Below, in pieces: positions 13,101 through 22,900 of a DNA stretch of 64,000 nucleotides. The notes beneath the pieces were generated by a model. The model did no database searches. It had not been told where the DNA came from and saw nothing but the letters and a program-made list of their open reading frames with translations. Position numbers and translations under genes: made by a program. Position 1 is the first letter of the stretch, and each line of letters starts with the position of its first letter. Source of the DNA: Atherinomorus stipes (Eukaryota; Chordata; Actinopteri; Atheriniformes; Atherinidae); the NCBI GenBank assembly GCA_023101725.1, contig JALJCO010009025.1, forward strand, positions 1-64,000. Reading direction: 5' to 3'.

Positions 13101-16059
13101 ACTTTGCTGCTGTCAACAACAACAATGAAATCATTGTGACAGATTTTCACAACCACTCAGTCAAGGTTTGTGCTATTTTTCATAGCAATGGAGACATTAT
13201 TCTACAGACAGCGACATTGCTGGGTTTATTGGGTAGAAAAGAATAGATCAAACACTTTCTCTGGAGTGGGAATTTCACATTTTTAGCAGCAATGTTTTTC
13301 CTCTGTATTTTGGGGGGAAAAAGTAGGGAGATGTGGGGGCATTCTGTTGGATACAAGCTGCAAATTTATTGCTATATAAGTAAAACCTGCTCAACAATTC
13401 TTTAGATAACAACCCTCAAACTTCAGTTTCGGTTCCCAAAGAAAGCATGCCAGCATCCCCAGCATCACACAAACAATAAAGTGACATAGCCAAAAAAGAC
13501 ATCATGTGATTCATCATGTAGCTTTGCTGTTAAAATAGAATCTATAGATAAAGAATTAAATTTAACATACAGTCTGAGGGAGAAAATATGAGACCAGTGC
13601 ATTGAAATTTACCAGTCATCAGTCAGAGTTTGTATTTTTTGATAAAGACAAAGAAGTGGAAGTACTTAAGATATTTCCAACCAATTTTTTTCTTAAACCA
13701 TATTTAGAAAAAAAGAGAGAAAAGAGAAAAGGAAAGGATCAAACAATAACTGTGTTGAGCTGTGGTCTTTGCTTTTGATTCAAAATTATGAAAAGATATT
13801 TTTCTTATTGAAAGGAAAAACATAGGAATACAATATTTGGGTGCCCATATCTCACAAAATCCCACTGAAATGTGCCAAAGTGAGCCTTTTAGATCAGGCA
13901 CACATCTCTCTAAGTTGCCTTTTTTAAAAACATATAGTTATTTGGAGGATAATCTTTGCAGCCTCATTAAAAGTGAAAGCATGTTTTATTTTGTGTTTGT
14001 GTTTACCTAATAACTCCTACATGTTTTGGTCATTTATTATAGATTCTGTTTTTAGAAAATACAACCCCCAACCCCCCCAAAAACAACAGCAACCCCCCCC
14101 CCCCCCCCCCCCCCACATAAAACAATAGATAAACAAAAAGGAAAAACCCAGAAAAAAATATGGGCAACCCAAACTAGCTGATGGGAAAGACATAAAACAA
14201 ATAATCAAAGGAAGTACCTGTACCGGTATGCTAAAATGGGATCTTTCAGTTTGTGTATACCTCCATACAATGGTGTAATTGTTTTTGTCTTTTTTTAAGT
14301 TATTGAAATGCGTTATTTTTTATCCTCTGTTATTTCTCTACAAACCAAAACGTAGGTGTTCAACACGGAGGGGGAATTCTTGCTGAAGTTTGGTTCTAAT
14401 GGTGAAGGCAACGGCCAGTTCAATGCCCCCACAGGAGTGGCGGTGGATGTCAACGGGAACATCATAGTTGCAGACTGGGGCAACAGCAGGATTCAGGTCA
14501 GCAGAGGACTCTAAATGTCCCACCCAAACACAGTTTTAAAAAAGGATGCGCAGATTCAGACCACACTCACTCTGCGCCATTCTTAGTTGCTTGTATTATT
14601 CATGGCTTTTTTCTGCACCCTGAACCAGCGTCACAGAAATATAATTCAATTCAATTCAAGTTTATTTATTTAGCATATTTAAAACAACCTCTGTTGACTA
14701 TTGTGCTTTACAACCGCAACTGCCACATAATTAGAATAGGCAATGATAAAAGTCACAAGTAAAATAATAATAAAAAAAAGATATACTTTATTAATCCCAG
14801 TGAGTGTGCCTAGGAAATTAGGGAAATTCGATCTCTGCATTTAACCCATCTGAGGTTGAACCTGAGAGCAGTGGGCTGCTAATTAAAGCGCCTGGAAATT
14901 CTATTGCTATATTTATAAATTTAGATAAAAATTTATAAAAATGTTATTACATTTTTTACTGAATATGAAAAAATTAATTTAAATTATTTTGTAATTTCAT
15001 CAAATTTTTTAAAATAATTTTTTAATTAAATATTTTATTTTTGAATAATTAAATGTTATTAAAATTTCATTTAAAAAATTTATTTTATAAATTTAAATAC
15101 ATTTTATTGGGAAATTCTTTTAGCAATAAAACAAAAGAGTATGATAAGTAATCATTTATTTCAAATGGGCACATGAAATAAGCCATAAGACAAATTAAGG
15201 AAAAGAATGGAAAAGAGATATGTTTTAAGTCTGTTAAATTGTCCTAAAGATTGGGCAGACCTAATAAGCAAAGGGAGGCTGTTCCACAATTTAGGCGCTG
15301 CCACAGAAAGGCCTTGTGACCTCTGGTCTTCAGGATAGAAGAACGCTGCAATCCACAGTATCAAAAATCTAAAACCAGAAGAACTGCTGATTTGCCCGTG
15401 CTGACAGTTAAAAGGAGGTCATTAAAAACTTTTAAAAGGGCACTTTCAGTGCTGTGACGAATTTAAAACCAGACTGAACCTTTCACCAATTTCATTGCGA
15501 TTGAGGTTGTCCTACAATTGGACATTGGCGACTATCTGGACTTTAGACGATTAGGCAAATTAGAAATGGGTCTAAAATTTGACGGCATATTTGAGTCAAG
15601 ATTGCTTTTTTTTTTATGAGCGGCTGGACCACAGCATGTTTCAGAGCAGCAGGAAAACACCCAGATATCAGAGAAGCATTCACCTTTACCACAATATATG
15701 GACCAATACAGTCAAAGACTTCTGTCAACAAATGACTGTGGATATTGTTTCATGGACAAGAAGAAGGCTTTGACTGTTGAACTATTTTAGTCAGTTCACT
15801 TAGAGATGCAGAATCAAAACATACAAAAGCAGCATGACAAACTGATGGAGCCGCTGGATCCACAACAGAAAATGGAGACAATCTAAGATCTGCATTTGAT
15901 TGAATTTAGGGTTTTTAAGTCAAGCAACTTACCACCCAAATTTACTGAAACATAATCATGGAGTGATATAAGAAAACATTACATTAGCGACATTTCTTAG
16001 GTATCATTTGCACCTGTACAGAAAAGGCTGATTGCTCACTGAAACACAGCACTGATGAC

Positions 16060-16096
<37 letters not shown>

Positions 16097-16251
16097 AGGT
16101 GTTTGACGGCAGCGGTTCTTTCCTCTCTTACGTAAACACCTCAGCAGACCCCCTGTACGGCCCGCAAGGACTGGCCCTCACCTCTGACGGTCACGTTGTG
16201 GTCGCCGATTCCGGCAACCACTGCTTTAAAGTCTACCGCTACCTGCAGTAG
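1024..16251 (+). CDS. trim2: Tripartite motif protein TRIM2 (RING E3 ubiquitin ligase, TRIM-NHL), 11 coding exons
   Basis: Coding exons are 1024-1157, 2903-3140, 3550-3701, 4512-4692, 8909-9632, 11684-11787, 11957-12124, 12501-12669, 13095-13165, 14356-14496 and 16099-16251. They join in frame into 744 codons plus TAG, the length I recall for the shorter human TRIM2 isoform. The order is RING (C23, C26, C38, H40, C43, C46, C60, C63), B-box 2 (C118, H121, C130, C133, C138, C141, H146, H149), coiled coil (about 155-255), filamin/ABP280 repeat (about 320-421) and six NHL blades (about 473-743). The family builds ubiquitin chains as a cytoplasmic E3; mammalian TRIM2 acts on neurofilament light chain and supports axons. 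The start has A at -3 and G at +4, and in-frame TAA and TAG lie just upstream in the same exon, so the longer N-terminal isoform cannot come from this exon. Closer to TRIM2 than TRIM3 by remembered sequence; which fish paralogue (2a or 2b) cannot be told. Confidence 0.96.
1158..2902. other. trim2 intron 1 (between coding exons 1 and 2)
   Basis: Non-coding. Apart from the retroelement tail at about 1850-2072, nothing supports a gene or RNA. Open frames here lack domains. Confidence 0.85.
1850..2072 (+). repeat. 3' end of a non-LTR retrotransposon (L2-like), copy 1
   Basis: The sequence from the ccaagcctaagatgcacc motif to gggctatataaataaa is nearly the same as the end of the copy at 32540-32875. 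Both have the last codons of the reverse-transcriptase protein, a T-rich 3' untranslated part and a final tttgaaaa..ctatataaat tail. Truncated at the 5' end, as usual for these elements. Confidence 0.7.
2903..3140 (+). CDS. trim2: trim2 coding exon 2 (rest of RING, start of B-box)
   Basis: Acceptor ctcctgtag, donor gtaagg. Residues 45-124: C46 completes the Cys that follows the split Arg, and CPVC (60-63) closes the RING. C118 and H121 open the B-box. GC-rich compared with the flanking introns, as expected of conserved coding sequence. Confidence 0.94.
3550..3701 (+). CDS. trim2: trim2 coding exon 3 (B-box 2)
   Basis: Acceptor gaacctcag, donor gtacaa (a weak donor, but the phase carries correctly to the next exon). 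Residues 125-175 hold the remaining B-box ligands C130, C133, C138, C141, H146 and H149, then the start of the coiled coil. Confidence 0.93.
3735..4417. mobile_element. Long foldback (palindromic) MITE filling trim2 intron 3
   Basis: The left arm (about 3737-4060) is repeated as an inverted copy in the right arm (about 4110-4415) around a loop of about 50 nt. Matching landmarks are tcaatctggacctattttctagcatg near 3768 and its complement near 4365, and the centre-proximal acagacattt with aaatgtctgt. The ends are ttgaaggggaagtt and aactttcccttaa, so a TTAA-like target is possible but the left side is altered. No protein is encoded. Confidence 0.85.
4512..4692 (+). CDS. trim2: trim2 coding exon 4 (coiled coil)
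   Basis: Acceptor cttttccag, donor gtgagg. Residues 175-235 include [20 protein letters not shown], a strongly conserved TRIM2/3 coiled-coil segment. Confidence 0.94.
6105..6693 (-). mobile_element. hAT-type MITE, copy A
   Basis: The right end gacaatattgaacacccccta-type motif (actually gaacacccct then A at 6693) and the internal block around 6260-6380 (cttcatatcccagcattcct, gcagctgctgc, gacttgctttgaagctgc) match, in inverse orientation, the element at 10731-11275. The left end is not clear and may be truncated. Repeated gatat/cgatat motifs are typical of non-autonomous hAT ends. Confidence 0.7.
8155..8632. mobile_element. Foldback MITE with CACTGCAAAAA termini
   Basis: The left end cactgcaaaaactcaatcttgccaag is mirrored by the right end cttggtaagatttttgcagtg. 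Further inside, gagaaacatttcagggagata mirrors tatctcactgaaatgtttctc. The arms therefore pair over most of the 480 bp, with divergence. No coding capacity. Confidence 0.8.
8909..9632 (+). CDS. trim2: trim2 coding exon 5 (end of coiled coil, linker, filamin repeat)
   Basis: At 724 nt this is the largest coding exon. Acceptor atgtgtag, donor gtaaga. Residues 236-477 hold the end of the coiled coil, the linker and the filamin-type Ig repeat ([27 protein letters not shown]), then the basic [10 protein letters not shown] linker. The open frame continues past the donor to 9784, but that extension lacks TRIM2 homology and the next exon follows in phase. Confidence 0.95.
9633..11683. other. trim2 intron 5
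   Basis: Contains the hAT MITE copy B (10731-11275) and an A-rich tract near 10381-10411. Nothing else is recognisable. Confidence 0.85.
10731..11275 (+). mobile_element. hAT-type MITE, copy B (inverted relative to copy A)
   Basis: The terminal inverted repeats begin tagagatgttcaatatt and end gagacatctcta. Flanking 8-mers CAGTCTGT (10723-10730) and CAATCTAT (11276-11283) match at 6 of 8 positions, fitting an aged 8-bp hAT duplication. The block at about 10895-10990 is the reverse complement of about 6265-6380 of copy A. Confidence 0.8.
11684..11787 (+). CDS. trim2: trim2 coding exon 6 (NHL blade 1)
   Basis: Acceptor gtcttacag, donor gtaaaa. Residues 477-511 start the beta-propeller ([19 protein letters not shown]). 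Confidence 0.93.
11957..12124 (+). CDS. trim2: trim2 coding exon 7 (NHL blade 2)
   Basis: Acceptor ctctgtag, donor gtatgt; exactly 56 codons, residues 512-567, with the NHL core [19 protein letters not shown]. Confidence 0.94.
12125..12500. other. trim2 intron 7, no further feature
   Basis: Short intron between two NHL exons. I see nothing in it beyond the splice signals. Confidence 0.9.
12501..12669 (+). CDS. trim2: trim2 coding exon 8 (NHL blade 3)
   Basis: Acceptor tttctctag, donor gtacac; residues 568-624, with [18 protein letters not shown] and GNGDRQFA. Confidence 0.94.
12670..13094. other. trim2 intron 8, no further feature
   Basis: Short intron. A 21-bp unit (gttttactttattactgata) occurs twice in tandem near 12954-12996; otherwise nothing. 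Confidence 0.88.
13095..13165 (+). CDS. trim2: trim2 coding exon 9 (NHL blade 4)
   Basis: A short 71-nt exon; acceptor ttgttccag, donor gtttgt. Residues 624-647, with [20 protein letters not shown]. Confidence 0.93.
13166..14355. other. trim2 intron 9
   Basis: AT-rich intron with the poly-C run at 14093-14114. No gene or element with clear ends is seen. Confidence 0.88.
14093..14114. repeat. Poly-C run of 22
   Basis: An uninterrupted run of 22 C in an intron. Length is prone to sequencing error. Confidence 0.95.
14356..14496 (+). CDS. trim2: trim2 coding exon 10 (NHL blade 5)
   Basis: Acceptor aaacgtag, donor gtcagc; 47 codons, residues 648-694, with [20 protein letters not shown]. Confidence 0.94.
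14642..14890. repeat. Fish interspersed repeat ends (retroelement tails)
   Basis: aattcaattcaattcaagtt with tttatttatttagca near 14645-14680, and gatatactttattaatccc with gcatttaacccatc near 14781-14850, are motifs I know from the 3' ends of common teleost retroelements. Exact family and borders cannot be set by eye. Confidence 0.55.
15150..15760 (-). pseudogene. L2-like LINE reverse transcriptase remnant
   Basis: Two minus-strand frames are parts of one reverse-transcriptase protein with the middle missing. The frame at 15731-15543 has [20 protein letters not shown], matching the fingers region of L2/Rex-type reverse transcriptases. The frame at 15364-15161 has [12 protein letters not shown], followed by [13 protein letters not shown], the extreme C-terminus of such proteins. 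The central catalytic part with the FADD-type motif is deleted, so the element is dead. Confidence 0.8.
16062..16096. repeat. (CT)n microsatellite serving as the polypyrimidine tract
   Basis: About 16 CT units run directly into the acceptor cag of the last trim2 exon (exon starts at 16099). Confidence 0.95.
16099..16251 (+). CDS. trim2: trim2 last coding exon (NHL blade 6, stop)
   Basis: The acceptor cag directly follows a (CT)n microsatellite that acts as the polypyrimidine tract. Residues 695-744 end in the NHL core [19 protein letters not shown] and TAG at 16249-16251. Confidence 0.95.
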   Translation: MFDGSGSFLSYVNTSADPLYGPQGLALTSDGHVVVADSGNHCFKVYRYLQ

Positions 16252-16706
16252 CCCATCCCTCCTCAATGCACAACCTGTGTGGTGTACACTGTATGTATAT
16301 AAAGGCAGACTCACACGCAGTAGTATGAGAAACCGCAAGATTTTGCACTCATCCACTCACCCATTCAACCTTGAATGGGGCTGACGCTGTGCCATCTGTT
16401 TGACTTTTCCTCTTCGTGTTTGAAGAAACGACCGAGTCGTTTGTGGTGCGAATGAAGCGAGAGGATCTCTGGCGTCCACGGCAGCCAGCTGCTGATCGGC
16501 GCTTCAGAGAGTCGCTCATAATCTTGTTCACATTCCATCTAAAGTGTGCTGAGTTGAGAACTGAAGCTTTAATAGTGTATATATATTGTAGACATGTGAC
16601 ATGTCAACACACTGCAGAAAACTGGAAATTAACAGTGATGCACTTGTTTCTAAAAATGACTGGCTTGTTAAGTGAGATTACAATTAAAGTAAAATGTACC
16701 TTAGTT

Positions 16707-16712
16707 AATAAA
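16707..16712 (+). terminator. Candidate proximal poly(A) signal AATAAA of trim2
   Basis: Canonical hexamer 456 nt after the stop. No strong GT-rich element follows, so use is uncertain. Confidence 0.4.
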
Positions 16713-17592
16713 AAAAGTAGTGGATTATAGGAACTATTACTGCAGCTTCCTGTTACAATGCCCTTACAAATCCTCACAATTTGCCTGTTCACTATAACAG
16801 AAATTTATTGCACCTACTGCACTGTAGGCAGAATGCTTTGGGCATGATTAGGCATCCTTGTGCATGTTGTCTTTACTAACAAACTTAGAAACTTCCGCTC
16901 AACATCACAGCAGAGTTTTTAATGAATGCACCGTTACAATTATGATACTTATATTAACCATCGATTAGTAAACAACTATTCTGTGTTGTCTGCCATCATT
17001 AACACAGCACCTCAGTGGCGTGACTGGTTTCACAAAACCATTTATGTGTGTTGGACAAAGTGTTTCCCTGTGTATGTTAAACATCAAACATAAGCCAACA
17101 GACATTCTTTCTTCTGCTACACATGTGTGGACATTGTGCACTTGTGTGTCTGGGGTGTGTATGAAACCTCTTCACATTTCATCCTGCTGTGATTCTGTGC
17201 AAATGTCAGCTCAAATGCTGAATATATATATATATTTGTCAGGTCTCATTTAACATCACTGGAGGAAGAGCTGCAGAACTGTGATCACCATCACTTCTCC
17301 CCATGTGCTCTTACATCTTCTAAATGAATTTGCAGAGATAGTTACTAGCAGGTTGTATTTTAGCCAAACGAAGTGTCTACCTTCACACAAAGATGATGCA
17401 ATCTTAGGTTCAACACTTGAAGTGTATTTTGTGAAAATGCACCTATGATCCTTTAGAAAGCCTTGCTCAGACACTGTTTGTCTTTAAGCACACAGTTGTT
17501 GATATTTGTTGTTTGGAATTTGGTCATCCATTTTCTACACAAATCCTGTAAAATGATTTCTTTGTCTTGTTTATATTTGTAATGCCAAATGG

Positions 17593-17598
17593 ATTAAA
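17593..17598 (+). terminator. Candidate distal poly(A) signal ATTAAA of trim2
   Basis: Common variant hexamer followed within 25 nt by a GT/T-rich tract. Confidence 0.45.
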
Positions 17599-17640
17599 GT
17601 GCCCATAAAAAGAGTTGTATTTGACTTTTTATTATTTGGA

Positions 17641-18491
17641 GATGTGGAGCAATAAGATACATATTATCATGAAATTGAGCAACTTACCTTAACAAATCAA
17701 TACAGCCATCTGACTCTGACCACAGAAGGTTTTCTGTTACCTTATGCTGAATATGGCAGTGTATGTTATTGGACAGAAGGGGCGACACTGACCAGCTTAG
17801 GTCATTTCTGTCCACTGATGTTGCCTTCAAGGGCTGCCTGAATATGATAAAAGAAGACAACGTCAACGAGCACAGATATGCAAGTACGGAAGTAAACTTC
17901 TTTTTTTTTTTGTCTCAAAAAAAATTATTCATACACAATAATAAGAGCATTTCCAAATAATTTATTTTGGTAAAGATATATATATATATATATATATTTA
18001 ATATTCTAGAGAAACTTTGTATCTACTCTGCCCAAGTTTGTAAGCCATGGTCAAACTCCTAATTTCTCAGATGAAACAAAATCAAAGTTTATCTGTAAAG
18101 CACATTTAACAACTTTCGTTGATTAAAGTGCTGTACCTGCAATGCATAAAATGTAAAAGATTTCAAAATAAAATCTTAAAATGTAAAATTTTTAAATGCA
18201 ATTTCTCGTTAATTTATTGTTTATTAACACTGATAATGCTACTAGAAGAGTACAAACCCGTGTACAAACGCTCACCAGGTGCACTGAACGCAAGTTTGAA
18301 ATACCCACTGAGGAGAGAAGTGGCGTTTACGAGGTGTGGTGAACGCTGCATTGATCTGTGACAGCCCTCCGCGGGAAATTCAGTACGGCGCCCACAACCT
18401 TTTGGATTACAGCCATTTTAACAGCGTTTCCATACATTATAGTCTCAAACCTTAATGTCAGAGAGTGTTGTTGTGACTATCCACACGCATA
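17641..18491. other. trim2-mnd1 intergenic region with mnd1 5' region
   Basis: Contains a TA repeat near 17979-17997 and a retroelement tail at 18062-18150. The part from about 18250 to 18491 precedes the mnd1 start codon and should hold its promoter and 5'UTR; no TATA box is evident. Confidence 0.6.
18062..18150 (-). repeat. Retroelement 3' tail fragment
   Basis: tcaaagtttatctgtaaagcacatttaacaac followed by gattaaagtgctgtac is a tail motif frequent in teleost L2-like elements, here in reverse orientation. Confidence 0.5.
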
Positions 18492-18494
18492 ATG
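18492..18494 (+). CDS. mnd1: mnd1 coding exon 1: start codon only
   Basis: ATG (A at -3) is followed at once by a consensus donor, gtaagt. The next exon begins with TCA AAG AAG AAA, matching the second residue onward of MND1 (SKKKGLS). No ATG precedes SKKKGLS in exon 2, so the start codon must come from an earlier exon, and this one fits. Confidence 0.85.
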
Positions 18495-19925
18495 GTAAGT
18501 TTATGTTCATCTTAAAGTGTGGTCTTCCGTGCAGGAGAGCGATACTGATGTAACCATATGCTATCGACTCTACGCTAGCACGTAGCAAAAACAATGGAAT
18601 TGTTACCTTTACCAATTGCAATATAAACACTTAGCAAAGTGCCACAAATCTAATATTATCTACGTATAACAGTGAAAGTTAGGTTGGTCATTCTGACGTT
18701 GAGGATCCCCGTTTCACATACTCTGTTCTCATTAAGTTACTTCCCAGGACAAGACTCAAAATATGAAATCATTGATGAGATTGTGGCTATAACCAACTGT
18801 CAAATGTGTAATTGTCAGGTGAAGATACGCCAGTATTATCACGAATTAGCCCGATACACGCCGCAGACTATCCAAAGTCTTTGGAAAGGACAATTACCGC
18901 CTCCTACCGGTACAGATGCGGAAATGCAGATTGGCAGGCAGAAAAAATAAAGCATTTTTAACCCAGATAGATACTTCAGTAGATAACGTCGTATTCCTTT
19001 AATCACAAGGCAGCTCCATCCAAAATCTTCCAAGATGACGGATAACTTACTTGTCGCCTGCTCTGCTGATTACTGAATCCCAGAGGCCATGTAACGCAAC
19101 ACTGATGTGTCTGACAGTGTGATGTACAGCACTGAAATCTGTGTTAGGATCACAGTTTAACAAGGAGCTGTAGTATGTACTACATGTACGTGCATGTTGT
19201 TTCTTACAAAGTTTAATCTGAACAAACTGGGGATGCAGTCAGTTGAACCCTTTAACATATCTTTGTTGTCTTTTATGTGTTATTTTTTAATGATCTCTTA
19301 ATCTTGCTATTACAGTCAAAGAAGAAAGGGCTCAGTTTGGAGGAGAAGAGAACCCGTATGATGGAGATTTTCTTTGAATCAGTGAGTTTCTATGTGGCTG
19401 GTGAAATTTCTTTATTTTAAGGCCTCAACTTTTGCCTTACAGATATGTTTGTTTTGCTGCTTGGATTAAAATGGTAGCTTGCCACACCAGTATCTTTACG
19501 TCATTATTGCATGATTGCAAAAGGAGTGTTGAAGTGGCTAACATCCATTTAGACCCTCTATACTCTTTGTTGGGAAAACAAAAACCCACCTTCTAACGAT
19601 TACATTAACCTTATAAATGGACCCAGCAAAGTAAGATGAGGCAGAGCAGGATATATTTTTCATTGAACACTTAATTGATTCACCAAATCTTGGATGTTTC
19701 CAATTCATAAACTTTGGATGTGTTTGAGTTAATGCCTTTAGTCTGCACAGCAGCCGCTGTCTTTCTGTCCTGTACTTGTAAATGCTTTCTGCTCAGAACT
19801 TGCCACATTTTGTGTTGCAAACCATTCTACATCACGATGATGTGAAAAGTGTTAAATAAATGTAACATGGATACTGATGTTAAGTGAATTATGGCATTTT
19901 TCCGTGCCTTTTCCCTGTATGAGTT

Positions 19926-19993
<68 letters not shown>

Positions 19994-22900
19994 TTTTTGC
20001 CTGTTTTGTTTTTGGTTTATAATTGTATAGTTAGAATATTTTGTTATATTTATTATTTTGTGTATTTTGCACTGGGTCTGGTAATGATGATGATAGTAAA
20101 AGAATATAAAAAAATACATCCACAGAACGTCTAGAGGGGTACAGAATAAAAGTATTAATTCTAATCCCCACATTATAAACATTATGTGATAGTCACCGGC
20201 TGAGCTAAATATTTCTGCATTTCTGCATCATTGACTTCCAGAAAGTTCAAACAGCAGGCAAGGACTCTCGGAACTGGCACAGAAATAGCTGGGTCATCCT
20301 TTATTTATTATTCAGTCATAAAAATATCATCTTAAACCTGTGTTCCCAGAAAGATGTGTTTCAGCTGAAGGACATTGAGAAGATTGCTCCCAAGTCCAAG
20401 GGCATCAGTGAGTAATGAACCACTTAAACAACAATGTGTTATTTATTCAAAATGTTTAAATCTGTTATTTCCTTTTCTTTTTCCCACACAAGGGGGTCTG
20501 GTTAGGTAAATTAAACAAATCCACAGACGGAACATCTAATTTTGTAAGCATGCTCTAAATCCTGCATGGGAAATACTGCATGCATTGAGTAAATGAAGTC
20601 AGACTGCAGGCATTTCTTCAGGTTTCTTCTTTAACTTTCACAACTTTGATCCAAAACGTGTAACTTGCACATAACTTTGGTTGCTGCACTTCCACAAAAT
20701 GCACATTATATTAAAACAGTTAAGTGTGTGATAATGGTAGTGAGTGTTTACAACACAAGCTGACCCTTTTTAGTTCTTCTACTCTCATCTTTGAGTTTTA
20801 GGATATTTATATTGATTATCTTTGATATGCAAAAAGTACTGATCAAGATAAAACATGCATAATGTATAAGAATTCCATTAGTTTTTCCCAGGGACTGTAC
20901 AGACAGCGTCAACAAGCACTGCATCCTCATGCATTCTTGAAAACACTGTGGTGACGTTCTTACAAAATTGCCATGGCAACCAGGACTTGCTATAACCATC
21001 TGAGCTGTATTTAGTCTGTTAAAAGCAGAACCTGACCTATCAATAGCAGTAATCTCATAACGCAGAGACGTGCTGAAAGATTTGGCTCTTAAGTTAAACA
21101 TGTTTCCTCAGCAGCAGCCTGGAGCCCGGCATCATGGGCACTGAGGGAAAATTGATGAAAACACAAACTTGGATTATATTAAGTGCTGGAGTGGCCAGAA
21201 AAACATAACTGTCAAGTGAGTTTGAGAAAAATGAAGAGGGGTTTTGTTTTAAAGAGGACAAAACATTAATCTGGAGAAATTGGATCTTGTTGCTGTGATT
21301 ACAAGCACATGGTTTTGACCCCCGCACTGAGACATAATGTAGTTAGAGAGCAGTGGGGGGAGGGGGCAACAACAGATCTGCATTGCGGGCACATTTTCCT
21401 GTAGGAGGAGAGAAGTTGTGAGAAAACAGGCCAGCTGAGCTGAAAATAAAAATGGCAATAGCATACTAGGATTCATTAATAGAATCCAGCACAGTTTTGT
21501 AGTTTTGCACGGACAAAGAGCAGTTTAATTCAGATGCGAGGCAAGCTTGTTTAGAGTTTTTGGTTTATCCATTCAGCAGTTTTCATTTTCATTCTCAGCC
21601 CCGATCTGGTTTTTGCTGCTGTTCAACATCCTCTCTGCAGATTAGCTCTTCTAGTTTCACAGTGGACCGGCTGAGCAACACGAGTGGGAGGATCACATTT
21701 CAATGCTGACACTCTTTAAGATGTAACTCCTGCTTTTGCTGCATCCTGTCATGAAGCGTCCTCTCAGATCAGTATTAAACAGCAGATGTGTGGGTTTGGT
21801 TTGCTGAACTTTCGTTACTTCAGTGTTGCCGACTCTAGAAATGAGACTCAGCAGAATGCAGTGTTATATCCAACATTAGGTCCATATTATATTTCCAAGT
21901 AGATCCAAAACAGCTTAGCTTGTATTGGCTATATACTGGCCATCTACAAATCAAATCACAAAACCGCAAATAGTATTATCTCCACTGTGAAGCAATAAAA
22001 TGATGTAAAATGAGAGATTTTGCTCTTTGCCTTTTACACAACTTTTAAGCTCCCATGACGGTGAAGGAAGTGCTGCAGAGCTTGGTTGATGACAACATGG
22101 TGGACAGTGAAAGAGTGGGTACATCCAACTACTACTGGGCCTTTCCCAGCAAGGCTTTACATGCTCGCAAGCACAAACTGGAGGAGCTACAGAAACAGGT
22201 GAGAACAGTCAATCGCACAGCAAATTTCTGGAGTTTAGAAATCTGAAGTTGGGCAAAAAACAAAAGGAAAGCGTGAAAAGGTCATTTAAAGGAATAGTTC
22301 ACCCTCAGAATGATTTAACTTTATTTTCCACTTACCCTGATGGTGAGCAAAACTCTGGACCACTTTTTTAATATGTCAAATGCACCCGGAGATCAGGACG
22401 ACTTCTCGTTCTCCCCCAATGGAGTTCACCAGGGTCCGAGCCAAATAGGTCCATAAAAGTCCACGAAAACTTGTCAATATTCCTCCATACTGCTCGTCCC
22501 ATGTAATCCAAGTGTCCTGACTGGGTAGGACATAATTTACTCGAAACGACGTCATTTACTATATTTTTAGAGCCTAAAAGGGAGTACTGTTTACGTCCAT
22601 GAAGCGCGCACATGCGCGGTCACGAAACTACGGAAGCCTCGGCGTTCAGAGCCTACTCTGCCAATAATGCAAGGATAGAAGAAGAAATTCACTGTTTACA
22701 TTGTGGTAAGAGCGCAAGAGCTCTAGACAAACCGGGACAAACACAGGAGGGGTTGGATATTGATCTAAAAGAAAGAAAAAGAGAACGCGTGATCTCGTCT
22801 GCCGTGGCTTCCGTAGTTTCGTGAACGTGCATCGGCGTGCTTGCTGGGCATGCGATGTAGTCTTGTTTAGGCTCTAAAAATATACTAAATGGCGTAGTTT

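Larger units (their letters stand above)
14497..16098. other. trim2 intron 10, filled with retroelement remains
   Basis: Holds repeat pieces at 14642-14890, AT-rich degenerate sequence at about 14900-15120, an L2-like LINE remnant on the minus strand (15150-15760) and a CT microsatellite at its 3' end. Confidence 0.85.
16252..17640 (+). other. trim2: trim2 3' untranslated region (end uncertain)
   Basis: Non-coding sequence after the trim2 stop. Candidate poly(A) signals are AATAAA at 16707-16712 and ATTAAA at 17593-17598; the latter is followed by a T/GT-rich stretch (gttgtatttgacttttt). Mammalian TRIM2 has a long 3'UTR, so the distal site is favoured, but this is inference. Confidence 0.55.

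Noticed and set aside
19889..20182. Minus-strand frame with repeated KERK motifs
   Set aside because: It is the (CTTT)n microsatellite read in reverse.
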